Shown in pieces: positions 1 to 10,968 of a stretch of 64,000 nucleotides of DNA. The stretch's first letter is position 1. Every line of letters starts with the position of its first letter. The stretch is from the NCBI GenBank assembly GCA_014529385.2, contig CM043944.1, positions 180,786,240 through 180,850,239 on the forward strand. Reading direction: 5' to 3'. This stretch comes from Adiantum capillus-veneris. Lineage: Eukaryota; Streptophyta; Polypodiopsida; Polypodiales; Pteridaceae. A program made the translations under genes and the position numbers. Under the pieces are notes generated by a model. That model did no database searches. It was not told the DNA's origin and saw only the letters and a list, made by a program, of their open reading frames with translations.

Positions 1-7
1 GAATCCA

Positions 8-2526
8 ATGACTAATGCGTCTCCACCGTTTGTCAATCCTACAAGCTTATTGACCTTTGCTGGTGATAGAGAAAAGGGACTTCTGGGTTATTCTAAATCT
101 CTTACAAGAGAAGCTGAAACTTATAAGGGCATTCTCCAAGCTCAACAATGTGAGATTGTTCGCATTTCACATTTACATTCTACAGATCAGGTTACCATTT
201 TGCAACACAAAACAGAGGTACAAGAACTGAAAGGAAAGGTACGAAGTTGTCAAATGAAGGACACCATCTTGGGTGGTCGTATCCGAAAGAAGAAATTACG
301 CAATCTTGAAACATTGCAGGTTGCATCCGGAGGTCTCAAGAAAAGAATCCGAGCATTAAGGTGATGCTTCTTGGTTGGCTACATTGTCTTAGTTAAGTAA
401 TCTTTTTCTTTTTCTTGCTATGCATTGTTTTTCATGTGCCTAAATAGTGTTAGTGAAGAAAATTTTCTGTTATTTACTTATGCATTGTCTTCATGTAGAG
501 ATTCAATCTATCCTGACAAGGAAAACATTGACCCCAAAGCCAATATAGGAAAGAGATTGAAGCCACTTATAAGTAGAAGCCTGGCAGCAGATATAGTACA
601 TGACAAGAAGTTTAAGGTCCTACAACGAAATGTAGTGGACCGCTTTATTTCAGAGAACTCAGTGCGTGCAAAAGAGATACAAGGCACACTTGGTTCACTT
701 GGTGTAAGCAAAAGAGGATATTCGGCTATACAAAAATCTGTCTCATCCATCTTTGTTAAGAAGGGTATAAAATCCAAACTTTTACCATCAGCCTCAAGTG
801 TTTGGAAAGAGAGGCTTCAGCTTAACGAGGCACAGGGAGACTATCTTGGACAGCCCTTTCATATTAAAGCAACTTATAGTGGCCATGGAGCAAACATGGC
901 ATATGATGAGTTCAATAATATTTTTATGGACCTACAGATGTTACAGAAGAGAATGGTGGAGTCTTACAACATCACATTTGAAGAGTCACGAGGGGTATTA
1001 CATTTTGTGTTAAAACTGGATGAGTGTGAGCTTGTTAAAGAGAAAAAGCTAGAGCGTGTTACTATTACTTTAATGAATAGAGCCCTCTCAAAGTGTCCCA
1101 GTGATGATTCTTTGTATTTTAGTGTTCAATTAGAATCTAACATATGGTGGCTTGGTGCGTTTGAGGTAAGCGAGATTCTCAGGTAAGCTCAAATGTTCAC
1201 ATCTACTTAAGTCTCATTTATTTTGTGTTGCAGGTAAAGAAAGAAGATCATGAGATTCTATATTGGGTGTTCCATCGAACTAATATTCCGGAGGTGATTA
1301 ACAACTAAACCAGGGAGAGGTACTACATCTAGATGGAAGGGGAGACTTTCAAGTTCATTGGCATCTTGCAGGTGACCTCAAAACATTAAAGTGCATGTAT
1401 AATTGTGGAATGGGTGCAATGGCAAAGTCGCCGTGTTTGTTCTGCATGGAGCCTGCAAAGGTCATGGACCCAAAGTGGTGGAGAAAAGCTCCAACACGTC
1501 ACATTGAGGATCCTGCTTTTCAACCGGTTTTGAAAATACCACTTGTGAATGTCCACATCTGTACAATTCATTCCCTTTGTAGAATTGTGGAGAAATAGGT
1601 CTACTTATATATCGGGTTTGCTTGGAAGATTAAGAACTCAGCAGAGCGACAAGTAGCCCTGCAGTGCTTAGAATTTCTACTGTCGGATATGGGGCTTCAT
1701 GGTGGCAATGTGAAAATCCAGCGGGATGAAAAGAGATCAAGTGCTGAGAAGGATGTCCCATGCAAACCATCCATCGGTGGGGTGAAGGCACGGAGGTTTT
1801 TATCTAAACCCCAAGGTACAAGAGATCCGAAGACTAACAAAACATGGAAAAATATATAACACATCTTAATTATGTTAGCAAGGTAGAGTATCAGAGCTGG
1901 AAAAAGCTACATATTGCAGTCAAAGACCAAGAACCAACTACTCGTAACGCAAAGACTGAGGTTTGGCGATCAATAGACATCCTATTTTTGATGTGCGACA
2001 AAGATGACTGGTCACAAGGTGATATGAACAAGTTCAAGGAGAATCTCAACCTTTTCAAAAAATCATTCAAGACACCATGGACAGACACCCAGATTACTCA
2101 CTACATGGTATTATCGTGTATTTGATTCTCTTTTATGTGCAACTATGTGAGTGTAAAACATTCTAACTAATCTGTTTTTCATATCCAGCACATCATCTTC
2201 AATCATTACCATATTTTATACAAAAGTATGGTAACCCGAAAATATGGAATACCCAAGGGATGGAAAAGTCTCATACATGGCGAGAAATGCTTATTTCAGG
2301 CACACACGACATGGTGGCTCTCGAATCAAGGCTAACAGTTTGAGAGAAAACTTTGAATGGTTCTATCGTAAATCATTCATCGAATGCAGGCAAAGAAGTC
2401 TTGGCCTCTTCACCAACAGCACAAGCCATCAGACATTCACAACAACAAAAAGTTAAAAGATCAATGGCATACAACAACTCCGGTGCTCGTGAAAGTCAAC
2501 GAAGGTGGAGAGAGACAATGGTGTAG
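8..2526 (+). pseudogene. Unidentified multi-exon gene, transposon-like, with a CxxC domain (gene A+)
   Basis: The first exon (8-360) encodes a charged coiled-coil-like segment and is open at the window edge. The next exon (about 496-1165, acceptor TGTAG, donor GAG/GTAAGC) encodes about 220 residues with basic patches. An exon from about 1234 begins VKKEDHEILYWVFHR and, after a frameshift near 1312, reads HWHLAGDLKTLKCMYNCG then SPCLFCMEPAKV, a GD-containing stretch followed by a CxxC. This frame continues through a TAG at 1596 to about 1850. A further exon gives KTPWTDTQITHYM, then, after an intron ending near 2189, IQKYGNPKIWNTQGMEKSH and, in another frame, RNAYFRHTRHGG. The order WHLAGDLK, CLFC, HTRHGG resembles transposon-derived genes repeated in seed-free plants and some animals; that is recollection, not a search. 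At least two frameshifts and several stops make it a pseudogene. It converges with the minus-strand gene ending at 2621. Confidence 0.5.
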
Positions 2527-2620
2527 TGTGAACCACAAGTGGAGAAAGATACTCTGAGTGGATGACATTGTACAAAATTTATGTAATACATGATCTTATA
2601 CAATTGATACTTGAAGTGTA

Positions 2621-4387
2621 TCAAGATTTTGAAGGTTCAATTTTGTTTTTTGGAACATCACCCTTGTAACGAATCATGAGATGTTTGCCATACTCTAAAA
2701 GTTCATCTGGGTTTTGTCTACCAAGAGCTAGTGCCATTGCTGTGTAAGTGTAGTAATACGCTGCCCGACCACCTGTATAGCCCAGGCAGTAACCAAAACA
2801 ATCTCTAGCAAACACTTTGTCCACAAGAATGACTTTATCTGCACTTTTGGGCAGCACAGGTCACCCACAGCAGCGTGATAGTGTCAGTGTTGAATGTGTA
2901 AGTTCTATTGAACCCTCTTGTGACATATGGAATGTGAGAAATACTATCGGCAACTCGCAAAGCTTTAAAAGGTACTACGCTAGGGCCGCATCCCTTCCAC
3001 GATACTCTTGAGTCCGCCGCCGAAGGAAGTCATCCTTGTCAGCAATCCAAGACTGCACATATCATGTCAGAGTAAGTGACGCACACACACACACACACAC
3101 ACAGAGTTACCATGAAGCTCGCATCCTACAGAAAGAGGTTGTCCTGCCACAGGTCTACAGATGTAGTTGACCCCTGACCTGAATGGTTAAACCAATCCTC
3201 CACTTCTTTGTTACTTGTTGATGGTCTTAGGCTTTGTCTTATTGCTTGGAAGGTGGCTTCATCAGGTAGTGTCTCCTTGTATTTTTCAGCTTTCTCAAAG
3301 CATCTTCGGAGGCATTCCATTGGATTGATGGATGTTTCCATTGCCTCATCATCACTACTATCCTCTGAAACAAATCCACTCCTCTCCTCTTGGACTCTGG
3401 AAATGATAGCGAGGGAGAAGTCCTCCCTTAAATAAAAGATGCTTTGCACATCACGTAAAAATATATAGGTCATGTCTCCAATCCTGAAGTCAGGCACATT
3501 AGGCAGCATCATCTGAGCATGCTTCTCAGTGAAGTTACTGACATCCAAAGGTAGTTTGATTTCTATGGTTTTCACAAAGAGCATCTTACTTCTTTGTACT
3601 TCAATTCACTCAACCTCAAGGTCGACTGTATCTTCAACCTCCTCGACTTCTTGTATATGTGTTGTCTCCTCGCATTCTTCATCTGGTGCTGCATCCTGCT
3701 CCTCTAACACCTCATGAGGATTCTGTATGAGGAATCCAAACAGGCTGTTCAGGTAAATCATAAGGCCAAAGGATTCCTGAATACGTTTGCACTCTTTTTG
3801 GTGCAAAGGACAGGCTGAATGTCGGCAAGCAGGTGGTAATTCCCTATACTTCTTCAGTCCCTGTCCCTTTCCACCACAGTCATTTAAATGCACAACAGTC
3901 ATAGTGGGTAGAACAACACTCCCTAGCTGCACCATCACTTCAAATTTATCTCTGTAGGACTGCAAGAATTCACTGTGCTGAGCTAACAAGTCTTCAATGT
4001 CAACTTTGGGTTAAACATAGAATGAACTAGATCAAATTTGTCCCCAACACCACAAGATGTTGCAAAATCGAACAGCCTCTCATCAGTTGCAGATGGGTCT
4101 TCCAGAGAAGACACATTCTCTTTGGCTTTACCTTTAGTTGCACAGGGACTGCTTTCTGGCACATCTACATCATCTGAGAAGTCTATATTCCTCTTTCTTG
4201 TATTTTTCTTGACAAGTACTGTAGAGGGTGAGGGACCCTTGTAGGGTGAGGGATCCTTTTGGCCTGGTGACCTCTCTGATTGATCTTCACCAATTGACTC
4301 TTCTTCAGATATGTCCTGACAAAAGTCAACAGTTCTTTTGGTAGAAACATTAAGCAACTGAGCCTGCAAAGGCTGAAATCTTGGCAC
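2621..4387 (-). pseudogene. Unidentified minus-strand gene (gene A-)
   Basis: Starting at 4387, the product opens with an acidic, serine-rich region and the basic patch KKNTRKRNIDF (a possible nuclear signal). After a frameshift near 3985 one frame runs to 3126 with a single TGA at 3606. It contains the cysteine-rich CRHSACPLHQKECKR, acidic EEVEDTVDLEVE-type stretches and SEDSSDDEAMET. An intron with a (CA)n tract (about 3120-3057) separates the last exon, which reads SWIADKDDFLRRRTQEYRG and ends with RDCFGYCLGYTGGRAAYYY before a TAA at 2621. That exon has an in-frame TAG and TGA. No known domain was recognised. It converges with gene A+, leaving about 95 bp between the stops. Its start abuts the CT-rich tract. 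It may belong to the same mobile unit as gene A+. Confidence 0.45.
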
Positions 4388-4460
4388 AAGCTATGGGTCT
4401 GGTTTCAGCCTCTTCTGCCTATTGGACCTTAATCCTATTCATCAGGAAACATGACAAGTC

Positions 4461-4463
<3 letters not shown>

Positions 4464-4498
<35 letters not shown>

Positions 4499-4523
4499 AA
4501 GCACAAACAAAGACACACATAGA

Positions 4524-4584
<61 letters not shown>

Positions 4585-4624
4585 TCCCTCTCCCTCTCCA
4601 AAGAACATTAAAAAATACACATAG

Positions 4625-4697
<73 letters not shown>
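4464..4697. repeat. (CT)n compound microsatellite
   Basis: Three (CT)n blocks (about 4464-4497, 4525-4599, 4626-4697) are separated by similar short spacers of the type ccaaagmaca...acacatagac, so the block was probably amplified with its spacer. It marks the 5' boundary of the LINE: the endonuclease reading frame begins directly after it. Open frames across it (SLSLSL or REREER) are repeat artefacts. Confidence 0.95.
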
Positions 4698-4698
<1 letters not shown>

Positions 4699-4699
<1 letters not shown>

Positions 4700-5709
4700 A
4701 AGAAACATGGGAGCATGATGCGCAACGAATTCTTGGATTTGACAAATACGATGTACATTCTTTGATGTGGGCCAAAAATGCAAAGCAACGAAGAGGCCAA
4801 GGAGGCGTAGCATGTATGACCAAAAATGGTTTGAAAGATGTTTCCATTGTCAAAGAAGATAAGTATAAACGCTACTTATGGCTGAAAATCAGCCCACCAA
4901 ATGGTCAAGTCATGTTTGTGGCCGGCTGCTACATTCCTCACTATGACTCCAACTTTTATGCTCGCTTGAATATGGATAGAGATCAGCCCTTTGTTGAACT
5001 AGAGGAAGACATTGCTCATTACAAGGATCAAGGTGAAGTCATTGTTTCTGGAGACATGAATGCTCGCACAAATATGTTACAACACGACACACAACAAGTC
5101 GACATGCCGCATGTATGAAGAAGAGTGGATGACTCATACATGTATAATCGAAGTTCTAATGATGCAAAAGAAGTGGATCACTATGGAAAGTCACTTCTAC
5201 ATATGTGCAATAGTACCGGAATGCTCATTGCAAATGGTGTATCTCTATGGCAAGGCACCAATGACTTTACATGTAGAAAGCACAATGGTGCTAGCGTGAT
5301 TGACTATATGTTGTTCTCAGAAGCCACTCTAGAATGCATACAAAGCTTTACACTTGGTGAATGGAATCCGGAATCAGATCATAGGATGTTATGTATTGAC
5401 CTCAAGTGTGGTAAACGGCCTGAGCATGTAGCCTCCAATCATGATGTGAATCATTTGTACCTACGTCTAGACTTCAAACGAGCACTTATATATGCTAATA
5501 TGGTGGACCAAATGTTAAGCATGATAGAGCATCAAGGGAGCCCAACATTAGAATGCAAGTGGAAAGTTTTCAAAGAAGTAATTTTCTCTTGTGCGAAGGA
5601 ATGCTTTTCGGCGAAACACATGTCTTGCAAAAGGTCTAAGAAGGGTAGCACCAAGAAGAAATGGTTTGACATGGAATGTAGTCAAGCCCGAAAACACTTG
5701 CTAAGATAA
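4699..5709 (+). pseudogene. LINE APE-like endonuclease region
   Basis: The frame begins TWEHDAQRILGFDKYDVHSL without the usual N-terminal strand and catalytic Asn/Glu region. It contains GDMNARTNM (the GDFNAR-type motif of AP-endonuclease-like nucleases), IDYMLF, and NPESDHRMLCID with the catalytic SDH motif. A stop at 5116-5118 and a frame change split it into two ORFs (4762-5118 and 5125-5709). The nuclease would nick target DNA for target-primed reverse transcription. A stop at 5707 separates it from the RT region. Confidence 0.85.
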
Positions 5710-5712
5710 CAC

Positions 5713-7117
5713 TTGCTAAGATTGGATGCAATCAAAGACAAGGAAGTTTACTTGGAATGTTCACACACATACAAAGCACTTGTTCAAAAGAAGAGGAGAA
5801 GGTGGGAAGTCGAAAAACAACTTCTTTTAGCACAAGAGAAAGCACATGCATGTGGTAAGTTTTGGCAAAATCTAAAAGGCAAGCGCGTTGAGAGCTTTGG
5901 TGACTTGACTCTTGAGGATATGTATATGCATTGTAAGAACCTCTATGAGCAACCCAATGTTGATAAGATGGAGGGTTGTAGCTCCCTTCCATTTATGTCT
6001 CCCTTCTTTACCATTGAAGATGTATGCCACGAGCTTGAGAAACTTGCTACTCGCAAGGCAGGTGACCTTCAAGGTGTCAAGGCTGAAATGATTAAATGGA
6101 CAAGCAAGAAAACACGATATTGGATATGCGATATGTTTAACCTTGCACTTCAGTATGGCATGCCTCATGATTGGAGTGCAAATTGGATCAAACCTTTGCA
6201 CAAAGGAGGAGATGTAAACAATGTGAATAACTATCGCACTATAATGGTTGGTTCTTTGATGGCAAAGTTATTTGGATGTATCATGGAGATGAAGATAAAT
6301 GAATGGGCTGAAAAGAATGGCAAACGTGCGCTTGGCCAAGCAGGTTTCCGAAAGCATCATAGCACTATTGATCACCTTGTCGATCACTCTTCGAGTTCTT
6401 ATGGAAGCGTCTCGATTGAAAGGAAAAAAGTTGTATTGTTGCTTTGTGGATTTCAAGAAAGCTTTTGACATGGTACCGCGAGGAAATCTTTGGAGACGTA
6501 TGCAAAGCCTTCAAGTGCCGAGAGAATTTATGCATGCAGTGTTTCGCATCTACCAAAAAGTGATATGTCGATTACGTATGGGAGATGGAATTTCAGAATT
6601 TTTTGCAAGCACTATTGGTGTCAAACAAGGATGCCCACTTTCCCCAACCCTCTTTGGGCTACTCATTGATGAATTGGAATACATGGTTCTTGATTTTATG
6701 CAGCAAGAAGGCATAGAAGAGGTTAAGATTGGAAATGCGGTGATCATGCTTTTGCTTTATGCCGATGATGTAGTGCTCTTGGCACATACCTTAGAAGATG
6801 CACAAAAGCTTATGAGTGTCTTGGAACGCTTTTGCCTACATAGCGGGCTGATCGTGAATGGATCCAAAACCAAGGTCATGCTTGTAAAGACCCTCAATGA
6901 TGAAAATCCATGCATTGTATACAACAATGAGAAACTTGAAGTGGTAGATCACTTCAAGTACCATGGCCTTGAGGTTCCATCCAATCATAAATGGAAGGAT
7001 TGTGCAATGCGTCGCTTGGAAGCCGGAAGAGGGCTTATTATGCATTTGAGAACATGTGCAATGCAGGAGAGATCAAGTGTTGGGCTCTCAAAAAGTACCT
7101 CTTTGACACATTGGTGA
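5713..7117 (+). pseudogene. LINE reverse transcriptase
   Basis: The expected RT blocks are visible. NYRTIMVGSLMAKLF and GQAGFRKHHSTIDHL lie in the first frame (5713-6468). FVDFKKAFDMVPR (motif A), GVKQGCPLSPTLFGLLIDE (motif B), LLYADDVVLLA (motif C, catalytic YADD) and GLIVNGSKTKVM (motif D) lie in the second frame (6299-7117). A single frameshift near 6380-6395 separates them, and a second near 7030 moves the reading into the C-terminal frame. The catalytic aspartates are intact, so loss of function is due to frameshifts and stops. Confidence 0.92.
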
Positions 7118-7980
7118 CACCGGTGCTTCTTTATGGAGTGGAGGTGTGGGGTGGAAGCATCGGGAAGTCTACTTGGAAAGAGTTTTAGAATGTCCAAAAG
7201 CGTTTTCTCACCAACTTTCTCCAAGTCAAGACACAAACACCCTACATGCTCTTACTTCTTGAGTCCGGATCGCTTCCCATTGAGGTCTTGGGCATGGAAA
7301 GGGTTGTGGAGTACATGCGTAAGACACAACGTAGCCCTTTGCATCGACTTCGTAGAATCGCATATGAAGCAAGTCAAAAGGTTCAAAAGACATGCAAGAG
7401 CAAAATACTAAGTTCGGGGTGGATGCTTGATATCAAGAAATGGTTTGGAAGATAAGATGCATGTCACTTGGTCAAGGATGCGTCGATCGACTCCCAAGTT
7501 AATGAGGCCTTCTTACAACGCCAATGTATCATGGCTTGGGAGAAATCCGGAGGTTCTCGCTTCAGCCATTACACCACACATGTTGCCCCAAACTACAAAT
7601 CTCTCTTCTTCTTGGAACGAGGTAACCGAACCCATTCCTATATCCTTGAGCCCATCCCGTTGAGTGCGATCCGCACCATTGCCTCCATTCGTCTTAGCTC
7701 CCATTCTCTACGCTGCGAGACAGGACGTTGGGGAACTGGCGAGGAGTGTCATCGACTTTGCACCTTATGCCCTCGTCAAGTGCGAGAGAGTGAGTACCAC
7801 ACACTACTTGAGTGCTCAGCTTTTGACCACATTAGGTCCTCTTTTCCCCATATATTCAGCCATGAGCTCTCCCTACATACCTTCCTCTCCCAACCACGAT
7901 GTGGACTCTCTATTGCGACGCTCATTTCAACCATTTTTGAGCATCGAGAGTCACTTATGAACTCCATTCACACCACGTGA
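6991..7980 (+). pseudogene. LINE C-terminal region with CxxC...HxxxC domain
   Basis: One reading frame runs from 6991 to 7980 with two stops (TAG at 7186, TAA at 7453). It carries TLVTPVLLYGVEVWGG, typical of the post-RT region of LINEs, and ends with ETGRWGTGEECHRLCTLC and EYHTLLECSAFDHIR. This CxxC...HxxxC pattern is a terminal zinc-binding motif common in LINE ORF2 proteins, where it helps RNA binding. The stop at 7978 is followed by a short 3' UTR and the tetranucleotide tail. Confidence 0.8.
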
Positions 7981-8033
7981 CATGTTCATTTGGTCCCATA
8001 GGTCATATTTGACCTCCCAGGACGATAATAGAA

Positions 8034-8058
8034 CTATCTATCTATCTATCTATCTATC
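8034..8058 (+). repeat. (CTAT)n LINE tail
   Basis: About six tandem tetranucleotides directly follow the LINE 3' UTR. Simple-repeat tails replace poly(A) in several LINE clades and serve as annealing sites for target-primed reverse transcription. Confidence 0.8.
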
Positions 8059-8701
8059 ACTCTCTGGCAGTAATGAGGCTCTCTCTCTCTCTCTCTGACT
8101 CTCTTTCTATGGTTCTCTCTCTTTCTCTCTCTCAAAATCACACTTATAACGGATACACATGGCGGCGCCCCACATGTTACTATAAAATAGAATATAATTG
8201 CATGTTGTCACACGTGCGTTCATTATTGAGCCCGTATACTTTTGTACGTCACATATAAAGGTCATGAGAGAGAAAAACCACACCGCGTCAAAGAGAGTGA
8301 GAGAGAGAGAGCCGTCGTCTGCGTCTCCAACAGGAAGCCGACCCATCTTCGACATAACGCAGTTCTGTGTCCTTAGAAGGTTTGGCCCTCTCCCTCTCTC
8401 TTTCTCTCTCTCCCTCTGCTTCTGAAATGTCCCTCTACCTTTCCCTCTATCTCTCTCTCTGTTTCTGTCAGAGTATATTCCATATCTAGCTCTGTCTTAA
8501 CAAACAACACACACATACACTCACAAACACACACAAATACAACACACACACACACACATACACACACACACATATGCACACACACAAATATAACATACAC
8601 ACAAACACACAGAGACACAAATATAACATACATACACACACACACATGCACACGCACACACACACACACACACACACAAATACAACACACACACACAGAC
8701 A

Positions 8702-8741
<40 letters not shown>

Positions 8742-8743
<2 letters not shown>

Positions 8744-8802
8744 CTAAAGGCGCGCGTAGAGAGGCACATCCGGTTTGCATGTCTCTTTGCACGCCTTTAG
8801 TA
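8742..8802. repeat. Imperfect inverted repeat (hairpin 1)
   Basis: TACTAAAGGCGCGC at 8742-8755 is complementary to GCACGCCTTTAGTA at 8789-8802 at 13 of 14 positions. Inner bases (AGAGAG against CTCTTT) partly extend the pairing. The related hairpin at 8934 has the same outer bases. It may be a MITE or a subterminal repeat of a TIR transposon. Confidence 0.75.
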
Positions 8803-8933
8803 CTGTGCATCCACGAGTGTGTGTGTGTGTTTGTCTGTGTATGTGTGTGTGTTATAGAGTGAGGAAGAAAGTGTAGAGACTAGGGAAGGCGGGAGAAAGA
8901 GAGAGAGAGAGAGAGAGTCTTTCTGTACCCTTA

Positions 8934-8994
8934 TACTAACGGCACGCGGAGGTGTTTTTTGGGGTCAAAACATGCTCCACGCGCGCCGTTAGTA
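8934..8994. repeat. Imperfect inverted repeat (hairpin 2)
   Basis: TACTAACGGCACGCGGAG at 8934-8951 pairs with the arm at 8975-8994, which ends in CGCGCCGTTAGTA, with a two-base bulge. The outer TACTAA/TTAGTA and the GGC(A/G)CGC core match hairpin 1, about 190 bp upstream. Confidence 0.75.
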
Positions 8995-9042
8995 ATGGGA
9001 GTCTCACACTGTCTCTCTTCAAATATGCTAAGCTATAGAAAG

Positions 9043-9045
<3 letters not shown>

Positions 9046-9121
<76 letters not shown>
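9046..9121. repeat. (GA)n microsatellite
   Basis: A nearly pure (GA)n run of about 75 bp ends 22 bp before the ATG of the H3-like reading frame. GA/CT tracts near plant transcription starts can bind GAGA-binding (BBR/BPC) proteins, but nothing here shows such a role. Confidence 0.95.
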
Positions 9122-9122
<1 letters not shown>

Positions 9123-9143
9123 CCTCTATTTTTATACAGTGAA

Positions 9144-9600
9144 ATGGCTAGAACAAAAGCAATTGTAAGGAAGGTAGGCAAGGGATGAGGATTAGCAGCT
9201 AAGGCAAGTAGCAGATCTGCAACCCCAAAGAAGAGACCTGGAAACCAAATAAAATTTTGAAAGGTCCAAGGGTGAAGAAGTTACAAAGATGCATGGGACT
9301 TTTCAGAGAAATCAGAAAGGCATAGAAATGTGTAGATTTGTGCATACCAAAGCTGCCCTTTTAGAAGATGGTGAGGTCCATATGTGAAGAAGCTACCTGG
9401 GGCACTAAAAGGTGGAAGGTGGTGGCTTTGATGGCTCTACAAGAAGCAGTAGAGGACTTCCTACTAGAATACTTCAGTGACATCACCATTGTAGCAGCCC
9501 ATGCCCACAGGGTTACTGTAATGGACAAAGATAGTGAGACACTAAAAAGAATAAGGTGGAGGTATGACAAACTACTGGTCCCCAATGTCTGCAGGGATAA
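9144..9600 (+). pseudogene. Histone H3-like domain
   Basis: The ATG at 9144 starts MARTKAIVRKVGKG, matching the H3 tail (MARTK), followed by a TGA. Further on the frame reads KKRPG, as in H3 YRPG. In another frame from 9278 come FREIRKA*K, IPKLPF*KMVRSICEE, ALMALQEAVEDFLLEYF, AAHAHRVTVMDKD and LKRIRW. These align with canonical H3 alphaN, alpha1, alpha2 and alpha3 without gaps from REIRK to RIRG. Loop 1 has the canonical length, so it is not CENP-A-like by that criterion. The protein is strongly diverged: GTKRWKVV replaces the H3 TDLRFQSS region, and SETLK replaces IQLAR. Both TAG codons (9317, 9362) sit at positions equivalent to H3 Gln55 and Gln68. It could be a histone variant recruited by a mobile element or the remains of a fused histone-like domain. 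Confidence 0.75.
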
Positions 9601-9789
9601 GAAAATGAGGGAAATTTTGTTATACCCCCTGAGCTATTGCCACAACTCACAGTTATAGATGTCACACATGATGTGAATACAAGGGCAAGGGCAGAGACTG
9701 TTTCTCGCCAAACAGAGGACATGAGGGAAGCAGAGCTTAAGGAGAAAGCAAAAGTAGCAGTGGAGTCCCAGAGGAAAACAGAATGAAAT

Positions 9790-10700
9790 GTGACCTTGTC
9801 CATAGAGGCAAGCAATCAAGAAACTCTACTTTCAATGAAGGATGGTTTGCTTGCAGAGATACCATTTGTAGATGGAGCTAGAAAGCTAGCTCTGGAAAAA
9901 GTGGACATTAATTTATTGCTGAATCCAGATGCTCAGATGTCAGACACAATTATCTATGCTTGTCTTAAGTGTTACTATCTTGCTAACTTTGAAAACTCAG
10001 ATAATAGGTTTACTAACTCAGGTATACTCTCTGCAGCTTGATCAAAAGTCAACTCCCACCGCACACCCACACGGAGGTGTTTCTTCTTGATCCACAAATG
10101 TCAGTGATTATTAGACAGAAGAACAGTCCATCTGGGACCTTTGAGAGTTGGTTTCTCCACTGTGCTATGCTGGAAGTAACTGTCATCATCTTTCCATATG
10201 AGAACAACCATCACTGGAGTCTCATATGCCTTGATGTTGACCAACCAGCAGTGTGGGTGTTCAATTCAATAAAAGGAACCCACCCTGAAATTAGGTTGTA
10301 AGTGTTATGTATCAGAAAGTGTTTCTTATAGATATCCATGTAAAATTGAAGCCTCAAGCTAACATCTTGATACTACTTTGTGCAGTTGTATAAAGAGGTT
10401 GTTGCTTGCCTATGGAAAGCTATGTGGAAGGTATGAACTATACAAGGCCCCAATCAAAGATGTACCTGTCCCAAATCAAATCGATGGAAATTCTTGTGGC
10501 TAGAGATGTCTTCTCCATGCAGAATATGTCCTGCAAAGCTACTTTGCATTAAAACCTTTCATTACTAAGGTAACCATTTGGCAATGCATTCAGTCAGTTT
10601 TGGTTTAGTTTATACAAGAATTCTCACCATGTGGTCTTTCAATTTTGCAGAGTGCTTTAAGAAACTACACATATGATTATTTGCAAAGATACCGGGTAAG
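9790..10700 (+). pseudogene. Ulp1/C48-type cysteine protease domain
   Basis: Ulp1-family proteases cleave SUMO-like modifiers or peptides. The N-terminal part reads LLNPDAQMSDTIIYACLKC. After a frame change near 10038 comes VIIFPYENNHHWSLICLD, with the catalytic His in HHWSL, then VWVFNSIKG. In the family the last would be a YDSL-type motif, so the catalytic Asp is Asn here (AAT). After intron 10298-10385 the frame gives PVPNQIDGNSCG, containing the oxyanion Gln and the catalytic Cys. A TAG follows immediately at 10501, then RCLLHAEYVLQSYF continues the fold. Ulp1 domains occur in Mutator-like (KI-MULE) and other plant DNA transposons, so a mobile origin is plausible. The D-to-N change and the stop suggest inactivity. 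Confidence 0.85.
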
Positions 10701-10968
10701 TTTAATACAACACCTGCTTACTATGTCGATCTCCAGAGAACCTGAAGATAGCGGCTTGGACGACCGCACAATTGATATGACAATACATGACGTGCCACCA
10801 CGACAAACCCCTGCATCCGATACAGTGGAATCACAACGGGCCGAGGGGGTCATATCAGCTAAAGATGAAAGAGCCGAGGATGAGGAAAGGTCAAATGAGC
10901 ATATGGAAGGTGCTAGTGTACAACTAGAGGGGCTTATGGAGGAGACAATGAAAGAGCCAAGTCAGCCA

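Larger units (their letters stand above)
4698..8058 (+). mobile_element. Non-LTR retrotransposon (LINE), 5'-truncated and decayed
   Basis: The element carries, in order, an APE-type endonuclease, a reverse transcriptase and a C-terminal Cys/His domain, and ends in a (CTAT)n tail at 8034-8058. The 5' end lacks the endonuclease N-terminus and any ORF1, as expected for 5' truncation during target-primed reverse transcription. No target-site duplication could be identified because the left edge is a microsatellite. Frameshifts and stops exclude autonomous activity. The exact LINE clade was not determined; the tetranucleotide tail and the terminal HxxxC motif would help place it. Confidence 0.85.
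8059..9143. other. Microsatellite-rich spacer upstream of the H3-like gene
   Basis: No gene seen. The stretch holds (CT)n at 8077-8130, CT-rich blocks near 8390-8460, a (CA)n-rich tract at about 8504-8700, (CT)n at 8703-8740, (TG)n at 8818-8852 and (GA)n at about 8896-8916, with two GC-rich hairpins listed separately. It lies between the divergent starts of the minus-strand gene at 4387 and the plus-strand gene at 9144 once the LINE is removed, so it could include their shared promoter. No TATA box or other promoter signal was convincing. Confidence 0.7.

Noticed and set aside
4381-4853. ORFs with SLSLSL or REREER proteins over CT and GA tracts (also near 9048 and 47684)
   Set aside because: They are pure microsatellite translations without any flanking coding signal.
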